The notes under the pieces were generated by a model. That model was not told the DNA's origin, made no database searches, and worked only from the letters and a program-made list of their open reading frames with translations. Positions 17,445-28,378 of a DNA stretch of 64,000 nucleotides are shown here, piece after piece (positions within the stretch are counted from its first letter, which is position 1; the number at the start of each line of letters is the position of its first letter). The translations under genes and the position numbers were made by a program. The stretch is from Methylobacterium sp. Leaf465 (lineage in GTDB: Bacteria; Pseudomonadota; Alphaproteobacteria; Rhizobiales; Beijerinckiaceae), in contig NZ_LMRA01000012.1 in assembly GCF_001424705.1 (NCBI RefSeq), positions 1 to 64,000 on the forward strand, given 5' to 3'.

Positions 17445-18021
17445 GCGAAGATCTGCCGGATGGGAGAGTCGGGTGTCCGATCTCCCTTGGGTTCGGCGGG
17501 AGGCTCGGGATTCCTGCACCAAGCTTCTCCGGCGAAGTGGTGAAAGGTCGCTTTATTTCCAATCCGAATGCTTTGGCGTGTCCGTAAAAATCTTCGTGAA
17601 GCTCTTGCGAGACAACCACAGCATTTTCAGGTTTACTCTCTTTGGTTCCATCACGGTTTCGAGAGAGCCTATAGTCGTCGGCGCAGACGATGCGGGTCGG
17701 TCGTGGGCGGGCGCGACCGATCCGTCCATTCGTCCAGCGTAGACTTGGAGATTCCCGGCGCAGGACAGCGGCATCCCGGATGCACACCGACCGGTCCCGA
17801 AAGCGGTGGTTTCCGATCGCGGAGATGCCAGCGGATGCGGATGCCGGGTCCACCAGAACGGCATCGATCCTCCGCCGAACGGGTTCGCCCGGTAATGGCC
17901 GAAGCGAAGATCGCTCGCACGCGATGGGACGGAGTCGTCGCGGCTCCGCGCGATCCTGCGGCGATCTGCAGGGCTGCGCTCGAAGAGCGTCCCCGCCGAT
18001 CCGACCCCGGACGTGTCCCGT
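17445..18021. other. Intergenic region upstream of the chemoreceptor gene
   Basis: These 577 bases have no ORF with convincing codon use. About 17540-17680 is clearly less G+C-rich than the surroundings and probably holds the promoter and leader of the chemoreceptor gene. The rest, towards the glpX 3' end, shows several overlapping open frames on both strands that are Arg- and Ser-rich and look like shadows. Confidence 0.5.
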
Positions 18022-19008
18022 TCAGGCGTCGCCCAGCAGGCGGTGCTCACAGAGCATGCGCCGGACGGTGCCGCTGGCCGAGCGGTAGACCACGGTCTCG
18101 GTCTCGATCAGGCCGGGCCGGAAGCGGACGCCCCGCAGCAGGGCGCCGTCGGTGACGCCGGTGGCGGCGACGATGACGTCGCCCCGGGCCATGTCGTGCA
18201 GCTCGTACTTCCGGTTCGGGTCGCTGATGCCCATCCGGGCGGCGCGCTCGCGCTTGTCGTAGCTGTCGAGGATCAGGCGGCCCTGCATGTGCCCGCCGAT
18301 GCAGCGGAGCACGCCGGCCGCGATCACGCCCTCGGGAGCCGCGCCGATGCCGAGATAGATGTCCGCTCCGGTCGCCTCGGCATTGGCGGTGTGGATGATG
18401 CCTGCGATGTCGCCGTCCGAGATCAGGCGGATGCCCGCCCCCGTCGCCCGCACGGCGGCGACGAGCTGCATGTGGCGGGGTCGGTCGAGGATGATGGCGG
18501 TGATCTGGGCCGGGTCGACGCCCTTGTGACGGGCGAGCGCAGCGATGTTGTCGGCCGGGCTGGCATCGAGATCGACGAGGCCGGCCGGGTAGCCGGGCCC
18601 GATGGCGATCTTCTGCATGTAGACGTCGGGGGCGGCGAGCAGGGAGCCGGCTTCCGCCAGGGCCGTCACCGCGATAGCGCCGGGCATGTCCTTGGCGCAG
18701 AGGGTGGTGCCCTCGAGGGGATCGACGGCGATGTCGACCTTCGGGCCGTCGCCGGTGCCCAGGCGCTCGCCGATGTAGAGCATCGGGGCGTTGTCGCGCT
18801 CGCCCTCCCCGATCACCACGGTGCCGTCGATGGGCAGCAGGTTGAGCTCCAGGCGCATCGCGTCGACGGCGGCCTGGTCGGCCTCCTTCTCGCGGCCCTG
18901 TCCGCGCAGGCGGGCCGCGGCGATGGCGGCCCGCTCCGTGACCCGCGCCAGCTCCAGCGTCAGGGACCGGGCCACCGGCGCGCGCGATTCCAAATTGCCA
19001 CCAGCCAT
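18022..19008 (-). CDS. glpX: Fructose-1,6-bisphosphatase class II
   Basis: This gluconeogenic or Calvin-type phosphatase removes the 1-phosphate from fructose-1,6-bisphosphate. In some bacteria it also acts on sedoheptulose bisphosphate. The 328 residues include IDGTVVIGEGERDNAPMLYI with the metal Glu/Asp cluster, VDPLEGTTLCA, ADIYLGIGAAPEGVIAA and the C-terminal LLRGVRFRPG. It lies 123 bases behind hom on the same strand, an arrangement common in Rhizobiales, so the pair may be co-transcribed. Confidence 0.96.
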   Translation of the reverse strand: MAGGNLESRAPVARSLTLELARVTERAAIAAARLRGQGREKEADQAAVDAMRLELNLLPIDGTVVIGEGERDNAPMLYIGERLGTGDGPKVDIAVDPLEGTTLCAKDMPGAIAVTALAEAGSLLAAPDVYMQKIAIGPGYPAGLVDLDASPADNIAALARHKGVDPAQITAIILDRPRHMQLVAAVRATGAGIRLISDGDIAGIIHTANAEATGADIYLGIGAAPEGVIAAGVLRCIGGHMQGRLILDSYDKRERAARMGISDPNRKYELHDMARGDVIVAATGVTDGALLRGVRFRPGLIETETVVYRSASGTVRRMLCEHRLLGDA

Positions 19009-19131
19009 GTGAGCCTCGCGCCCCTGCGCCTCTCTCGGGCGCTCCTTATGAACTAAAATGCGCGTTTGGCATGAAGTTTCGCGCCGCGCGCGCAGTTTTC
19101 TTCGTTCATCCCCAGATCGTGCGCACGGCCC

Positions 19132-20454
19132 CTATTCGCGCTCGATCCGGATCAGCTGGGGGGCCTCGGCGAGCAGGCCGTCGGTCGCGATCGCGTCGAG
19201 GGCGTCCCGGATCGTGCCCTCGGTGGCGGCGTAGGTGATCAGCACCAGGGGGACCGGCTGGCCCGAGCGGCCATGCGGGTCCTTCGAGGCCGCACTCTCG
19301 GAGCGGCGCTGCAGGATGCTCTCGATGGAGATGTCGCGCTCGGCCATGCGGGTGGCGACGCCCGCGGCGACCCCGGGGCGGTCGTGCACGGTGAGGCGGA
19401 TGTAGTAGCCGCCCTCGTGCCGCTGCACGGCGACGCGCTGGGACGGGCTCAGGGCGGCGGCGGGGCGTCCGAAGGTCGGGCGGCGGGTGCCGGCGGCGAT
19501 GTCGGTGATGTCGGAGACCACGGCCGAGGCGGTGGCCTCGCCGCCGGCACCGGGACCGATCAGGGTGAGCTCGCCCACCGCATCGGCATCGATGGTGACC
19601 GCGTTGGTCACGCCCATCACCTGGGCGATGGCGGAGGATTTCGGCACCATGGTCGGATGGACCCGCTGCTCGATGCCCCCGGCCGCCGCCTGTGCGACGC
19701 CGAGGAGCTTGATCCGGTAGCCGAGTTCCTCGGCCATGGTCAGGTCGAGGGGCTGGATCGCCGAGATGCCCTCGACCGAAACGCCCTCGGCGTCGACCTC
19801 GGTGCCGAAGGCGAGGCTCGTCAGGATCGCGAGTTTGTGGGCGGTGTCGAAGCCCTCGACGTCGAAGGTCGGGTCGGCCTCGGCATAGCCGAGGGCCTGG
19901 GCGTCCTTGAGGCAGGCCTCGAAGGTCAGGCCCTCGCGCTCCATCCGGGTCAGGATGTAGTTGCAGGTGCCGTTCATGATTCCGTAGACGCGCGACACGG
20001 CGTTGCCGGTCAGGCCCTCCCGCAGGGCCTTGATCACCGGGATGCCGCCGGCGACCGAGGCCTCGTAGGCGAGCGCCACGCCCGCCGCCTCGGCCTGCCG
20101 GGCGAGGGCCGCGCCGTGCTTGGCCAGCAGCGCCTTGTTGGCGGTGACCACGTGCTTGCCGGCGGCCAGGGCCGCCTCCACCGTCTGCCGGGCCGGCCCC
20201 TCTGCGCCCCCGATGAGCTCGACCACGCAATCGACCTCCCCGGAGGTCGCCAGGGCGACGGGATCGTCGAACCAGGTCACGCCGGCGAGGTCGAGGCCGC
20301 GGTCGCGGCTCCGGTCACGCGAGGAGACGGCGGTGACGCGAATCGCCTGCCCGCTGGTCTGGCCGAGGGCCTCGGCCCGGCGGGCGACCATCCGGACGAC
20401 GGCGGCGCCGACGGTGCCGAGGCCGGCAACGCCGAGGCGAAGGCTCTGTGTCAT
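19132..20454 (-). CDS. hom: Homoserine dehydrogenase
   Basis: This enzyme reduces aspartate semialdehyde to homoserine for threonine and methionine synthesis. The 440 residues form an N-terminal NAD(P)-binding domain (GVAGLGTVGAAVV), a catalytic domain with VTANKALLAKHG, SVAGGIPVIKALREGL, GIMNGTCNYIL and the EADPTFDVEGFDTAHKLAIL block with the catalytic Lys and Asp, and a C-terminal ACT domain (from about 350, YYIRLTVHDRPGV) for feedback control. The length and domain order are normal. Confidence 0.97.
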   Translation of the reverse strand: MTQSLRLGVAGLGTVGAAVVRMVARRAEALGQTSGQAIRVTAVSSRDRSRDRGLDLAGVTWFDDPVALATSGEVDCVVELIGGAEGPARQTVEAALAAGKHVVTANKALLAKHGAALARQAEAAGVALAYEASVAGGIPVIKALREGLTGNAVSRVYGIMNGTCNYILTRMEREGLTFEACLKDAQALGYAEADPTFDVEGFDTAHKLAILTSLAFGTEVDAEGVSVEGISAIQPLDLTMAEELGYRIKLLGVAQAAAGGIEQRVHPTMVPKSSAIAQVMGVTNAVTIDADAVGELTLIGPGAGGEATASAVVSDITDIAAGTRRPTFGRPAAALSPSQRVAVQRHEGGYYIRLTVHDRPGVAAGVATRMAERDISIESILQRRSESAASKDPHGRSGQPVPLVLITYAATEGTIRDALDAIATDGLLAEAPQLIRIERE

Positions 20455-20636
20455 GGGTGTGTTCCGTCACTCTGTCGCGCCGTGGACCTGCCGGGTCCGG
20501 GACCTGCCGCGTCCGGCGGCGGTGCGGGCCCGGCGTCGATCGGCGGAGGCGAATGCCGCGCTCGGCGCGGCCCGATCTTCTGCAACGATTTGCCGGGGGG
20601 CGCAACAAAACGGCCGGCCGTCGGGGTGACGCGGCG

Positions 20637-21377
20637 TTACGATCGGCGCCGACGGTAGCGGACCGCGATGGCGATGAGCGCGCAGAGCACCCCGGCATTG
20701 AGGATGTGCCAGAGGGCGTGGGTGCCCAGGGGCCAGACCGGGCACACCGCCCGGTCGAGGGTGCGGAAGGCGAGCGAGACGGCGAACAGGGCGGCGACTC
20801 CCAAGAGGCCCAGCCCGGCCTCGCGCCGGGCGGGATCATGGCGGCCGAGCCCGGCCTCGCGCCGGGCGGGATCCGGGGGACCGCCCCGCGGCGCCAGCAG
20901 GCCGGCGGCGACGCCCGCCAGCGCCAGGATCGCGGGGGCGTAGGCGATCGAGCCGTTGGTGAGCGCGTCCGTCGACCGGCCGGTGAGCCCGTCGAGGGCG
21001 GGCTCCAGGCCGAGATTGACGGCCGCGAAGGCCAGGGTGGCGGCCAGCGCCGCCCCGGTCCCGAGGCCGAAGTAGCGCCGCATCGCCAGGAGGAAGTAGG
21101 CGTAGATGAAGAGCGCGATCGGGATGACGTCGGCCAGCAGCGCCCAGCGCACCGCCAGGGTGTGGAACAGGAACGAGCCGACGCCCACCACCGCCACCAG
21201 GGCGCTGAGCAGGAGGGCCGGCCTGTCGCCCGTGCGAGCGCGGCGCACGCGCGCCGCCGCCAGGGCGGCGGCGATCAGGAAGGCGCCGTTCGACAGGGCG
21301 TTGACCGGCTCCGCCCAGAAGCCGGGATCGCTGCGCTCGCAATAGGCGCAGATCGGCGTCAGCCAGTCCCCGTCCAT
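20637..21377 (-). CDS. Ceramidase-domain membrane protein
   Basis: The 246-residue polytopic membrane protein carries the alkaline ceramidase signature. ICAYCERSDPGFWAEPVNAL with SNGAF opens the sequence, GSFLFHTLAVRWALLADVIP carries one metal His, and LGTHALWHILNAG carries the C-terminal His pair; about seven hydrophobic segments connect them. Bacterial members probably hydrolyse amide-linked lipids, but the substrate is unproven. The ATG at 21377 is placed just before the conserved block; the frame is open for 37 more codons. Between two helices (about residues 180-205) the loop contains the 10-residue segment DPARREAGLG twice, encoded by a 36-bp-period DNA duplication. Confidence 0.85.
   Translation of the reverse strand: MDGDWLTPICAYCERSDPGFWAEPVNALSNGAFLIAAALAAARVRRARTGDRPALLLSALVAVVGVGSFLFHTLAVRWALLADVIPIALFIYAYFLLAMRRYFGLGTGAALAATLAFAAVNLGLEPALDGLTGRSTDALTNGSIAYAPAILALAGVAAGLLAPRGGPPDPARREAGLGRHDPARREAGLGLLGVAALFAVSLAFRTLDRAVCPVWPLGTHALWHILNAGVLCALIAIAVRYRRRRS
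20813..20873. repeat. 36-bp-period duplication inside the ceramidase-like gene
   Basis: GCCCGGCCTCGCGCCGGGCG plus GGATC occurs at about 20813 and again at about 20849. Each copy is itself a strong hairpin (GCCCGG...CCGGGC). The duplication keeps the frame and doubles DPARREAGLG in a cytoplasmic or periplasmic loop. Confidence 0.8.
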
Positions 21378-21517
21378 CCGGACCTCCCCGTCATCGCCCG
21401 TCGCGCCTGCGGAGCGCAACGCCTCGATCCGAGCCTCGCCGTCGAAGCCTTGCCAGCCCGCGGCGAAGGCCCGATGACGGGCATCCACGCGCCCCAGCTC
21501 CCAGAGACTCCCTGCCC

Positions 21518-22312
21518 ATGCGGATCGCCACCTGGAACGTCAATTCGATCAAGCAGCGCGTCGGTCACCTCGTCGGCTTCCTCGACGAGGCCAAGCCCGA
21601 CGTGGTCTGCCTGCAGGAGCTGAAATGCCAGGACGAGGGCTTTCCCCGGGCGGAGATCGAGGCGGCGGGCTACGCCGTCGAGACCCTCGGGCAGAAGGCC
21701 TATAACGGCGTCGCCCTGCTGGTGCGCGCGCCCCTGGCGATGTCCGAAATCCGCCGCGGCCTGCCCGGCGACGACACCGACGAGCAGGCCCGCTACATCG
21801 AGGCGCTGATCTCCGGCGAGGGCGTGCGGCCGGTCCGCGTCGCCTCGATCTACCTGCCCAACGGCAACCCGGTCGACAGCCCGAAATACCCCTACAAGCT
21901 CGGCTTCCTGGAGCGGCTGCGGCGCCATGCGCAGGGCCTGCGCGAGGCCGAGGAGGCGGTGGTGCTGGCTGGCGACTACAACGTGATTCCCGAGCCGGAG
22001 GATGCGGCCGACCCCGAGGCCTGGCGCGGGGACGCGCTGTTCCTGCCCCGGAGCCGGGCGGCGTTCCGGGCGCTCCTCGCCGAGGGCTACACCGATGCCC
22101 TGCGCGCCTGCGATCCGCGGGCCGGCCTCTACACCTTCTGGGACTATCAGGCGGGGGCCTGGAACCGGAACGCCGGCATCCGGATCGACCACCTCCTGCT
22201 CTCGCCGCAGGCCGCCGACCGGCTGACCTCGGCCTCGGTGCAGAAGCACCTGCGCGGCCTGGAAAAACCCTCCGACCACGTGCCCGTGACGGCGGATCTC
22301 ACGGACGCGTGA
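21518..22312 (+). CDS. xth: Exodeoxyribonuclease III
   Basis: This AP endonuclease and 3'-5' exonuclease acts in base excision repair. The 264 residues show ATWNVNSIKQR at the start, CLQELKCQDEGFP with the metal Glu, ASIYLPNGNP, VLAGDYNVIPEPEDA with the catalytic Asp-Asn pair, WNRNAGIRIDHLLLS and the C-terminal SDHVPV. It is divergent from the ceramidase-like gene and is followed at 79 bases by gst. Confidence 0.97.
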   Translation: MRIATWNVNSIKQRVGHLVGFLDEAKPDVVCLQELKCQDEGFPRAEIEAAGYAVETLGQKAYNGVALLVRAPLAMSEIRRGLPGDDTDEQARYIEALISGEGVRPVRVASIYLPNGNPVDSPKYPYKLGFLERLRRHAQGLREAEEAVVLAGDYNVIPEPEDAADPEAWRGDALFLPRSRAAFRALLAEGYTDALRACDPRAGLYTFWDYQAGAWNRNAGIRIDHLLLSPQAADRLTSASVQKHLRGLEKPSDHVPVTADLTDA

Positions 22313-22390
22313 GCGAACGATCCGCGCGCCCGGGGGTTGGGCTCCGGCAATCCCCCACCAGAATCCCCCCAACACGGAGTAACCCCCCGC

Positions 22391-23020
22391 GTGAAACTCT
22401 ACGGCACCAGCTACTCGCCCTACGTCCGCAAGGTGCTCGTCGCCCTGGCCGAGAAGGGCCAGGAGGCGGAGCACATCCCGCTGTTCTTCCACGACAAGGA
22501 CCCGGCCTTCCAGGCGGCGAGCCCGCTGGGCAAGATCCCGGCCTTCGACGATGACGGCTTCCTGCTGGCCGATTCCTCCGCGATCCTGACCTACCTGGAG
22601 GCGAAGTTCCCGAGCCCGGCATTGTACCCGTCCGAGGCCAAGGCCCGCGGCCGCGCGATCTGGTTCGACAAGTACGGCGACACCGAGATGTTCGACGTCA
22701 TCATCGCCCCCTTCGCCAACCGGGTGGTGAAGCCGAAGATGCTCGGGCAGCCCGGCGACGAGGGCGCCGTCGCCAAGGCCCTCAACGAGGACCTGCCGAA
22801 GATCTACGATTACCTCGAGGGGCAGATCGACGGGCCCTACCTCGTCGGCGACGCCTTCAGCGTCGCGGACATCTCGGTGGCCACGGGCTTCCACAACCTG
22901 CACTTGGCTGGCGAATCCGTCGATGCCGGGCGCTGGCCCAAGCTCGCCGGCTACGTCGACGCCACCCTGGCGCGCCCGTCCTTCGTCACGGCGCTGGCGG
23001 CCCGGACGTCTCCGAACTGA
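22391..23020 (+). CDS. Glutathione S-transferase family protein
   Basis: The 209-residue protein has an N-terminal thioredoxin-fold domain (KLYGTSYSPYVRKVLVALAE; SPLGKIPAFDDDG with the cis-Pro; ADSSAILTYLE that binds the glutathione gamma-glutamyl group) and an all-helical C-terminal domain (DAFSVADISVATGF). The first active-site position has Ser/Tyr (TSYSPY), consistent with a transferase rather than a reductase. Translation starts at the GTG at 22391. The substrate is unknown. Confidence 0.93.
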   Translation: MKLYGTSYSPYVRKVLVALAEKGQEAEHIPLFFHDKDPAFQAASPLGKIPAFDDDGFLLADSSAILTYLEAKFPSPALYPSEAKARGRAIWFDKYGDTEMFDVIIAPFANRVVKPKMLGQPGDEGAVAKALNEDLPKIYDYLEGQIDGPYLVGDAFSVADISVATGFHNLHLAGESVDAGRWPKLAGYVDATLARPSFVTALAARTSPN

Positions 23021-23061
23021 TCGCCCGAATTGGTCACCCGAAGCGGTGCGACCGTCGGCGT

Positions 23062-23989
23062 TCAGCGCCGGCGGCGCGCTGATCCGGTGACCTGGGCGGT
23101 GGTCTGGGAGGCCTGCGCCATCGCGGCGGCGCGGTCCTCCTCGCTGGCCGAGGCCCAGGCCTTCTCGTAGAGGGCGACGATCCAGTCGTCCTTGCGCCCC
23201 TGGGCGGCTTCCCGGGCCATCGAGAGCCACATCAGCCCGCGGGCGCGCTGGGCCGGCACGCCCTGGCCGTTGACGAGGAGCTGGCCGAGCAGGGCCTGGG
23301 CGGGGGCATGGCCCTTCTCGGCGGCGAGGTTGAACCAGCGCGCGGCCTGGCGCGCGTCGGTGTCGACGCCGGTGCCGTCGAGGTAGAGCCGGCCGAGATT
23401 GTACTGCGCGTTCGGGTCGCCGAAATACGAGGCGGCGTAGTTGAACATGTCGTAGGCGCGCTCGGGGTTCGGGCGCACGTAGGTGCCCTTGATCCCGTCG
23501 AGGAAGTAGGCGCCCAGGGCCGTGAAGGCGCTCGCGACCACGCCCGAGTTCTGGGCGTCCGGCCCCTCGTCGGTGGTGTCGTCGGCGATGCGCGAGAAGA
23601 ACTCGAAGGCCTTGAGGTCGTCGTGGGGCACGCCGTCGCCCTCGGCGTACATGCGGCCGAGCTTCCACAGCGCCAGGGCATGGCCCTGCTCGGCGGCGTA
23701 TTCCAGGGCGCGGGCGGCCCCTTCCTTGTCGCCGGCATTGTAGTCGCGCACGCCCATGCGCAGGGCCTCGCGGGCGCTGCGGTAATTGCCGCTGGGCACC
23801 GGTGTCCGGGCGGTGGCGTCGAGGGCCGCCGCCGGCAGGGCGCCGAGAGCCCCCGGCAGGGCGCCGAGGGCCGCCGGCAGGGCGCCGAGGAGCACGAGCC
23901 CGACCGCCGCGGCGAGCCGCCGGCCCATCGGGGCGAGCGGCCGATCCCGGGCGGCCCGGACCGGCCGCGGGGCGCGGCCGAGGGCTGTC

Positions 23990-24003
<14 letters not shown>
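23062..24003 (-). CDS. exoR: ExoR-like Sel1-repeat periplasmic protein
   Basis: The 313-residue product has an Arg-rich N-terminus, a hydrophobic signal segment (about 29-60) and four or so Sel1-type repeats ([60 protein letters not shown]). Layout, length and repeat order match Rhizobiales ExoR, the periplasmic inhibitor of the ChvG (ExoS) sensor that represses exopolysaccharide genes. The ATG at 24003 has GAGGAG ten bases upstream and overlaps the end of ilvD by 14 bases; an internal ATG at 23928 would give a more normal signal peptide. The signal itself is built from three copies of (G/A)LGALP. A link with the polysaccharide genes at 56-64 kb is plausible. Confidence 0.75.
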
Positions 24004-25720
<1,717 letters not shown>

Positions 25721-26086
25721 CGTGTGTCTCACCGCCCCGGCCTGATACGCATGTGTGGGTTCGGCGCGACCGCGAACAGATGGGTGCGTTCCGTGGGGAC
25801 CCACGGCGCGCGGCCCACCGGACCGTTTCTCGGAAAGCGTCTGAACTCCGCGGTAAAGCGTTGGGGGAACTATCGTTTACCGCGCTTGCTGAGGTGGTCC
25901 CGGTTTATGGCGGGATCGCGGCGGCGAGAGGGGTCTCCCAAGGCAAAGTCGGGATGCTTTCGGGGTGTTGCGACCTCGCCACAGCCACGCTTTGGGGTGG
26001 GATTTCTTTCGGACAACCTGAGGCGACGGCGGGGTTCGTCCCGGGTCCCCGCGCGAAGGCTTTGCCAACCTCAGGCCGGCTCGGAC
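25721..26086. other. Intergenic region between ilvD and eutC
   Basis: There is no convincing gene in these 366 bases. The part next to ilvD (about 25780-25900) is richer in A+T and probably includes its promoter. The only clear structure is the 16-bp tandem repeat at the far end (26071-26102), which enters eutC. Confidence 0.5.
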
Positions 26087-26102
26087 TCAGGCCGGCTCGG
26101 AC
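26071..26102. repeat. 16-bp tandem duplication over the eutC stop codon
   Basis: TCAGGCCGGCTCGGAC occurs twice in a row (26071-26086 and 26087-26102). The copy inside the gene begins with the eutC stop codon (TGA on the minus strand, 26089-26087), so the last few codons and the stop are duplicated downstream. Confidence 0.85.
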
Positions 26103-26878
26103 CCGTCGCCCAGCAGGGTCGGGCCCGGGGCGGCCGCGAGGGCGGGCCCGCTGTCGTCCTTGAGGGTCACGCCGGAGAGCCCCAGCGCGAAGGCCTGGGT
26201 CAGGAGCCAGTCGAGCTTGAACGCGGCCAACGCGTGCGAGAGCCCGGCCGGGCGCACGTTCGAGAGGCAGTTGCGCTCGGCATCCGAGCGCCCCACCCGC
26301 GGGGCGAAGGTGAGGTAGAGCCCGAGGCTGTCCGGCGAGGACAGGCCGGGCCGCTCGCCGATGATCACCACCACGGCGCGGGCCTGGAGCGCCGCGCCGA
26401 TGCCGTCGCCGAGGGCCACCCGCGCCTGCGTCGCCACCACGATGGGTGCGAGTCGCCAGCCGGCCCGCGCGATGTGGGGCTGGAAGGCGGCGAGGAGGCC
26501 CGCCGCCCCCTCGTGCACGGCCCGGGCCGAGAGGCCGTCGGCGACCACCAGGGCGAGGTCCACCGGGCCGTCGCTGCGGGCGGCGAGCGCCGCGGCGCCC
26601 TCCTCCGTCAGGGCGCGGCCGAGATCCGGCCGCCGCAGGTAGGTCGCCCGGTCCGGCGCGGCGGAGGCCACGCGGAGCGTCTCGAACCCGAGGGCCGCGA
26701 GGCCCGCGCTCACCGCCTCGGCGTCGAGGGGCGTGTGCACGGCGTCCCGGGCCTGGGCGTGGGCGAGGCCGAAGCGCAGGACCTCCCGGGTCGGCAGGCC
26801 GGAGCCGGCCCGGCCGAGGCCGATGCGGGCGGGGGTGAGCCGGGCGAGGCGGGCCCAGGGGTCGGCCTCGGTGCTCAT
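26087..26878 (-). CDS. eutC: Ethanolamine ammonia-lyase small subunit
   Basis: This subunit partners EutB in the adenosylcobalamin-dependent conversion of ethanolamine to acetaldehyde and ammonia. The 263 residues include LTPARIGLGRAGSGLPTREV, DLALVVADGLSARAVHEGA (the family's central block), VIIGERPGLSSPDSLGLYL and RNCLSNVRPAGLSH. It overlaps eutB by four bases (ATGA), the usual order. Confidence 0.96.
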   Translation of the reverse strand: MSTEADPWARLARLTPARIGLGRAGSGLPTREVLRFGLAHAQARDAVHTPLDAEAVSAGLAALGFETLRVASAAPDRATYLRRPDLGRALTEEGAAALAARSDGPVDLALVVADGLSARAVHEGAAGLLAAFQPHIARAGWRLAPIVVATQARVALGDGIGAALQARAVVVIIGERPGLSSPDSLGLYLTFAPRVGRSDAERNCLSNVRPAGLSHALAAFKLDWLLTQAFALGLSGVTLKDDSGPALAAAPGPTLLGDGSEPA

Positions 26879-28272
26879 GCGGCCAGCCCGGGATCGGCGA
26901 GCCCCGGCGCGGCGGCGATCAGGCGGGCGCTCGGCCCCTCCGGCAGCAGGGCGCCCTCCGCGTCGGTGAGCCCGATCCGCTCCAGCCAGGCCTCGAATTC
27001 CGGGGCGCGCTTCAGGCCGAGCACCTCGCGCAGGTAGAGGGAATCGTGGAACGAGGTGGACTGGTAATTCAGCATCACGTCGTCGGCGCCGGGGATGCCC
27101 ATGATGAAGGTGCAGCCGGCCGCCCCCAGCAGGGTCATCAGGGTGTCCATGTCGTTCTGGTCGGCCTCGGCGTGGTTGGTGTAGCAGACGTCCACGCCCA
27201 GCGGCACGCCCATGAGCTTGCCGCAGAAGTGGTCCTCCAGCCCGGCCCGGATGATCTCCTTGCCGTCGTACAGGTATTCCGGCCCGATGAAGCCCACCAC
27301 GGTGTTGACGAGGAGGGGCCGGAACGGCCGGGCCACCGCGTAGGCCCGGGCCTCCAGGGTCTGCTGGTCGATGCCGTGGTGCTGGCCCGCCGAGAGGGCC
27401 GAGCCCTGCCCGGTCTCGAAGTACATGCAGTTGTCGCCGACCGTGCCGCGCTTGAGGGCCAGCGCCGCCTCGTGCGCCTCCCGGAGGATCGGCAGGGTGA
27501 CGCCGAAGCTGGCATTGGCCCCTTGCGTGCCCGCGATCGACTGGAACACGAGGTCGACCGGCAGGCCCCGGTTCATGGCCTCGATCGTGGTGGTCACGTG
27601 GGTGAGGATGCACCCTTGCGTCGGGATCTCCAGGCGCCGGATCAGGTCGTCGAAGAGGTGGAGCAGGCCGCTCAGGGTCGAGACGGAATCGGAGGCCGGG
27701 TTGAGGCCGATCACCGCGTCGCCGCAGCCGTAGGACAGGCCGTCGAGGATCGAGGCGGTGATGCCGGCGGCATCGTCGGTGGGGTGGTTGGGCTGCAGCC
27801 GCACGGCGAGGCGCCCCGGCAGCCCGATGGTGTTGCGAAAGCGCGTGACCACCCGGCACTTGCGCGCCACCAGGATCAGGTCCTGGTTGCGCATGATCTT
27901 GGAGACCGCCGCGGCGATCTCCGGCGTGATGCCGGGGGCGATCCGCGCCAGGGTCCCGGACGAGGCCGTCAGCAGGAACTCGCGAAAGTCGCCGACGGTG
28001 AGGTGGGCGATCTCGGCGAAGGCCCCCGCGTCGTGGGTGTCGAGGATGAGGCGCGTGACGTCGTCGGCTTCGTACGGAATCAGGGGCCGGGCCAGGATCT
28101 CGCGCAAGGGGACCTCGGCGAGGCACCAGCGGGCCGCCACCGCCTCCTCGGCGGATTCCGCCGCCACGCCGGCGAGCCGGTCGCCCGAGCGCACCGGCGT
28201 CGCCTTGGCCATCAGGGCCGCGAGATCGGCGAAGACGTGGGTGCGGGGGCCGACGGTGTGACGATAGGCCAT
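26875..28272 (-). CDS. eutB: Ethanolamine ammonia-lyase large subunit
   Basis: This catalytic TIM-barrel subunit binds ethanolamine and adenosylcobalamin. The 465 residues carry the conserved NTIGLPGRLAVRLQPNHPTD, DAVIGLNPASDSV, FQSIAGTQGANASFGV, YFETGQGSALSAGQHHGIDQ and EADQNDMDTLM..LGAAGCTFIMGIPGADDVMLNYQS blocks. No reactivase (eutA), permease, aldehyde dehydrogenase or microcompartment shell genes adjoin it within the window. Confidence 0.97.
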   Translation of the reverse strand: MAYRHTVGPRTHVFADLAALMAKATPVRSGDRLAGVAAESAEEAVAARWCLAEVPLREILARPLIPYEADDVTRLILDTHDAGAFAEIAHLTVGDFREFLLTASSGTLARIAPGITPEIAAAVSKIMRNQDLILVARKCRVVTRFRNTIGLPGRLAVRLQPNHPTDDAAGITASILDGLSYGCGDAVIGLNPASDSVSTLSGLLHLFDDLIRRLEIPTQGCILTHVTTTIEAMNRGLPVDLVFQSIAGTQGANASFGVTLPILREAHEAALALKRGTVGDNCMYFETGQGSALSAGQHHGIDQQTLEARAYAVARPFRPLLVNTVVGFIGPEYLYDGKEIIRAGLEDHFCGKLMGVPLGVDVCYTNHAEADQNDMDTLMTLLGAAGCTFIMGIPGADDVMLNYQSTSFHDSLYLREVLGLKRAPEFEAWLERIGLTDAEGALLPEGPSARLIAAAPGLADPGLAA

Positions 28273-28378
28273 GGCGCGATGCCCTCCGTGAACCGTTCAC
28301 ATCGCACGCCTGCCCGGTTCGGCAAGGGCGCGGCGATCGCGGCGCGCTAGGATGATCGGGGCGCGCTCGCCCCGGGTC

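Noticed and set aside
17553-18155. Possible small genes in the chemoreceptor upstream region
   Set aside because: Overlapping frames on both strands have random composition, no ribosome-binding site and no family pattern.
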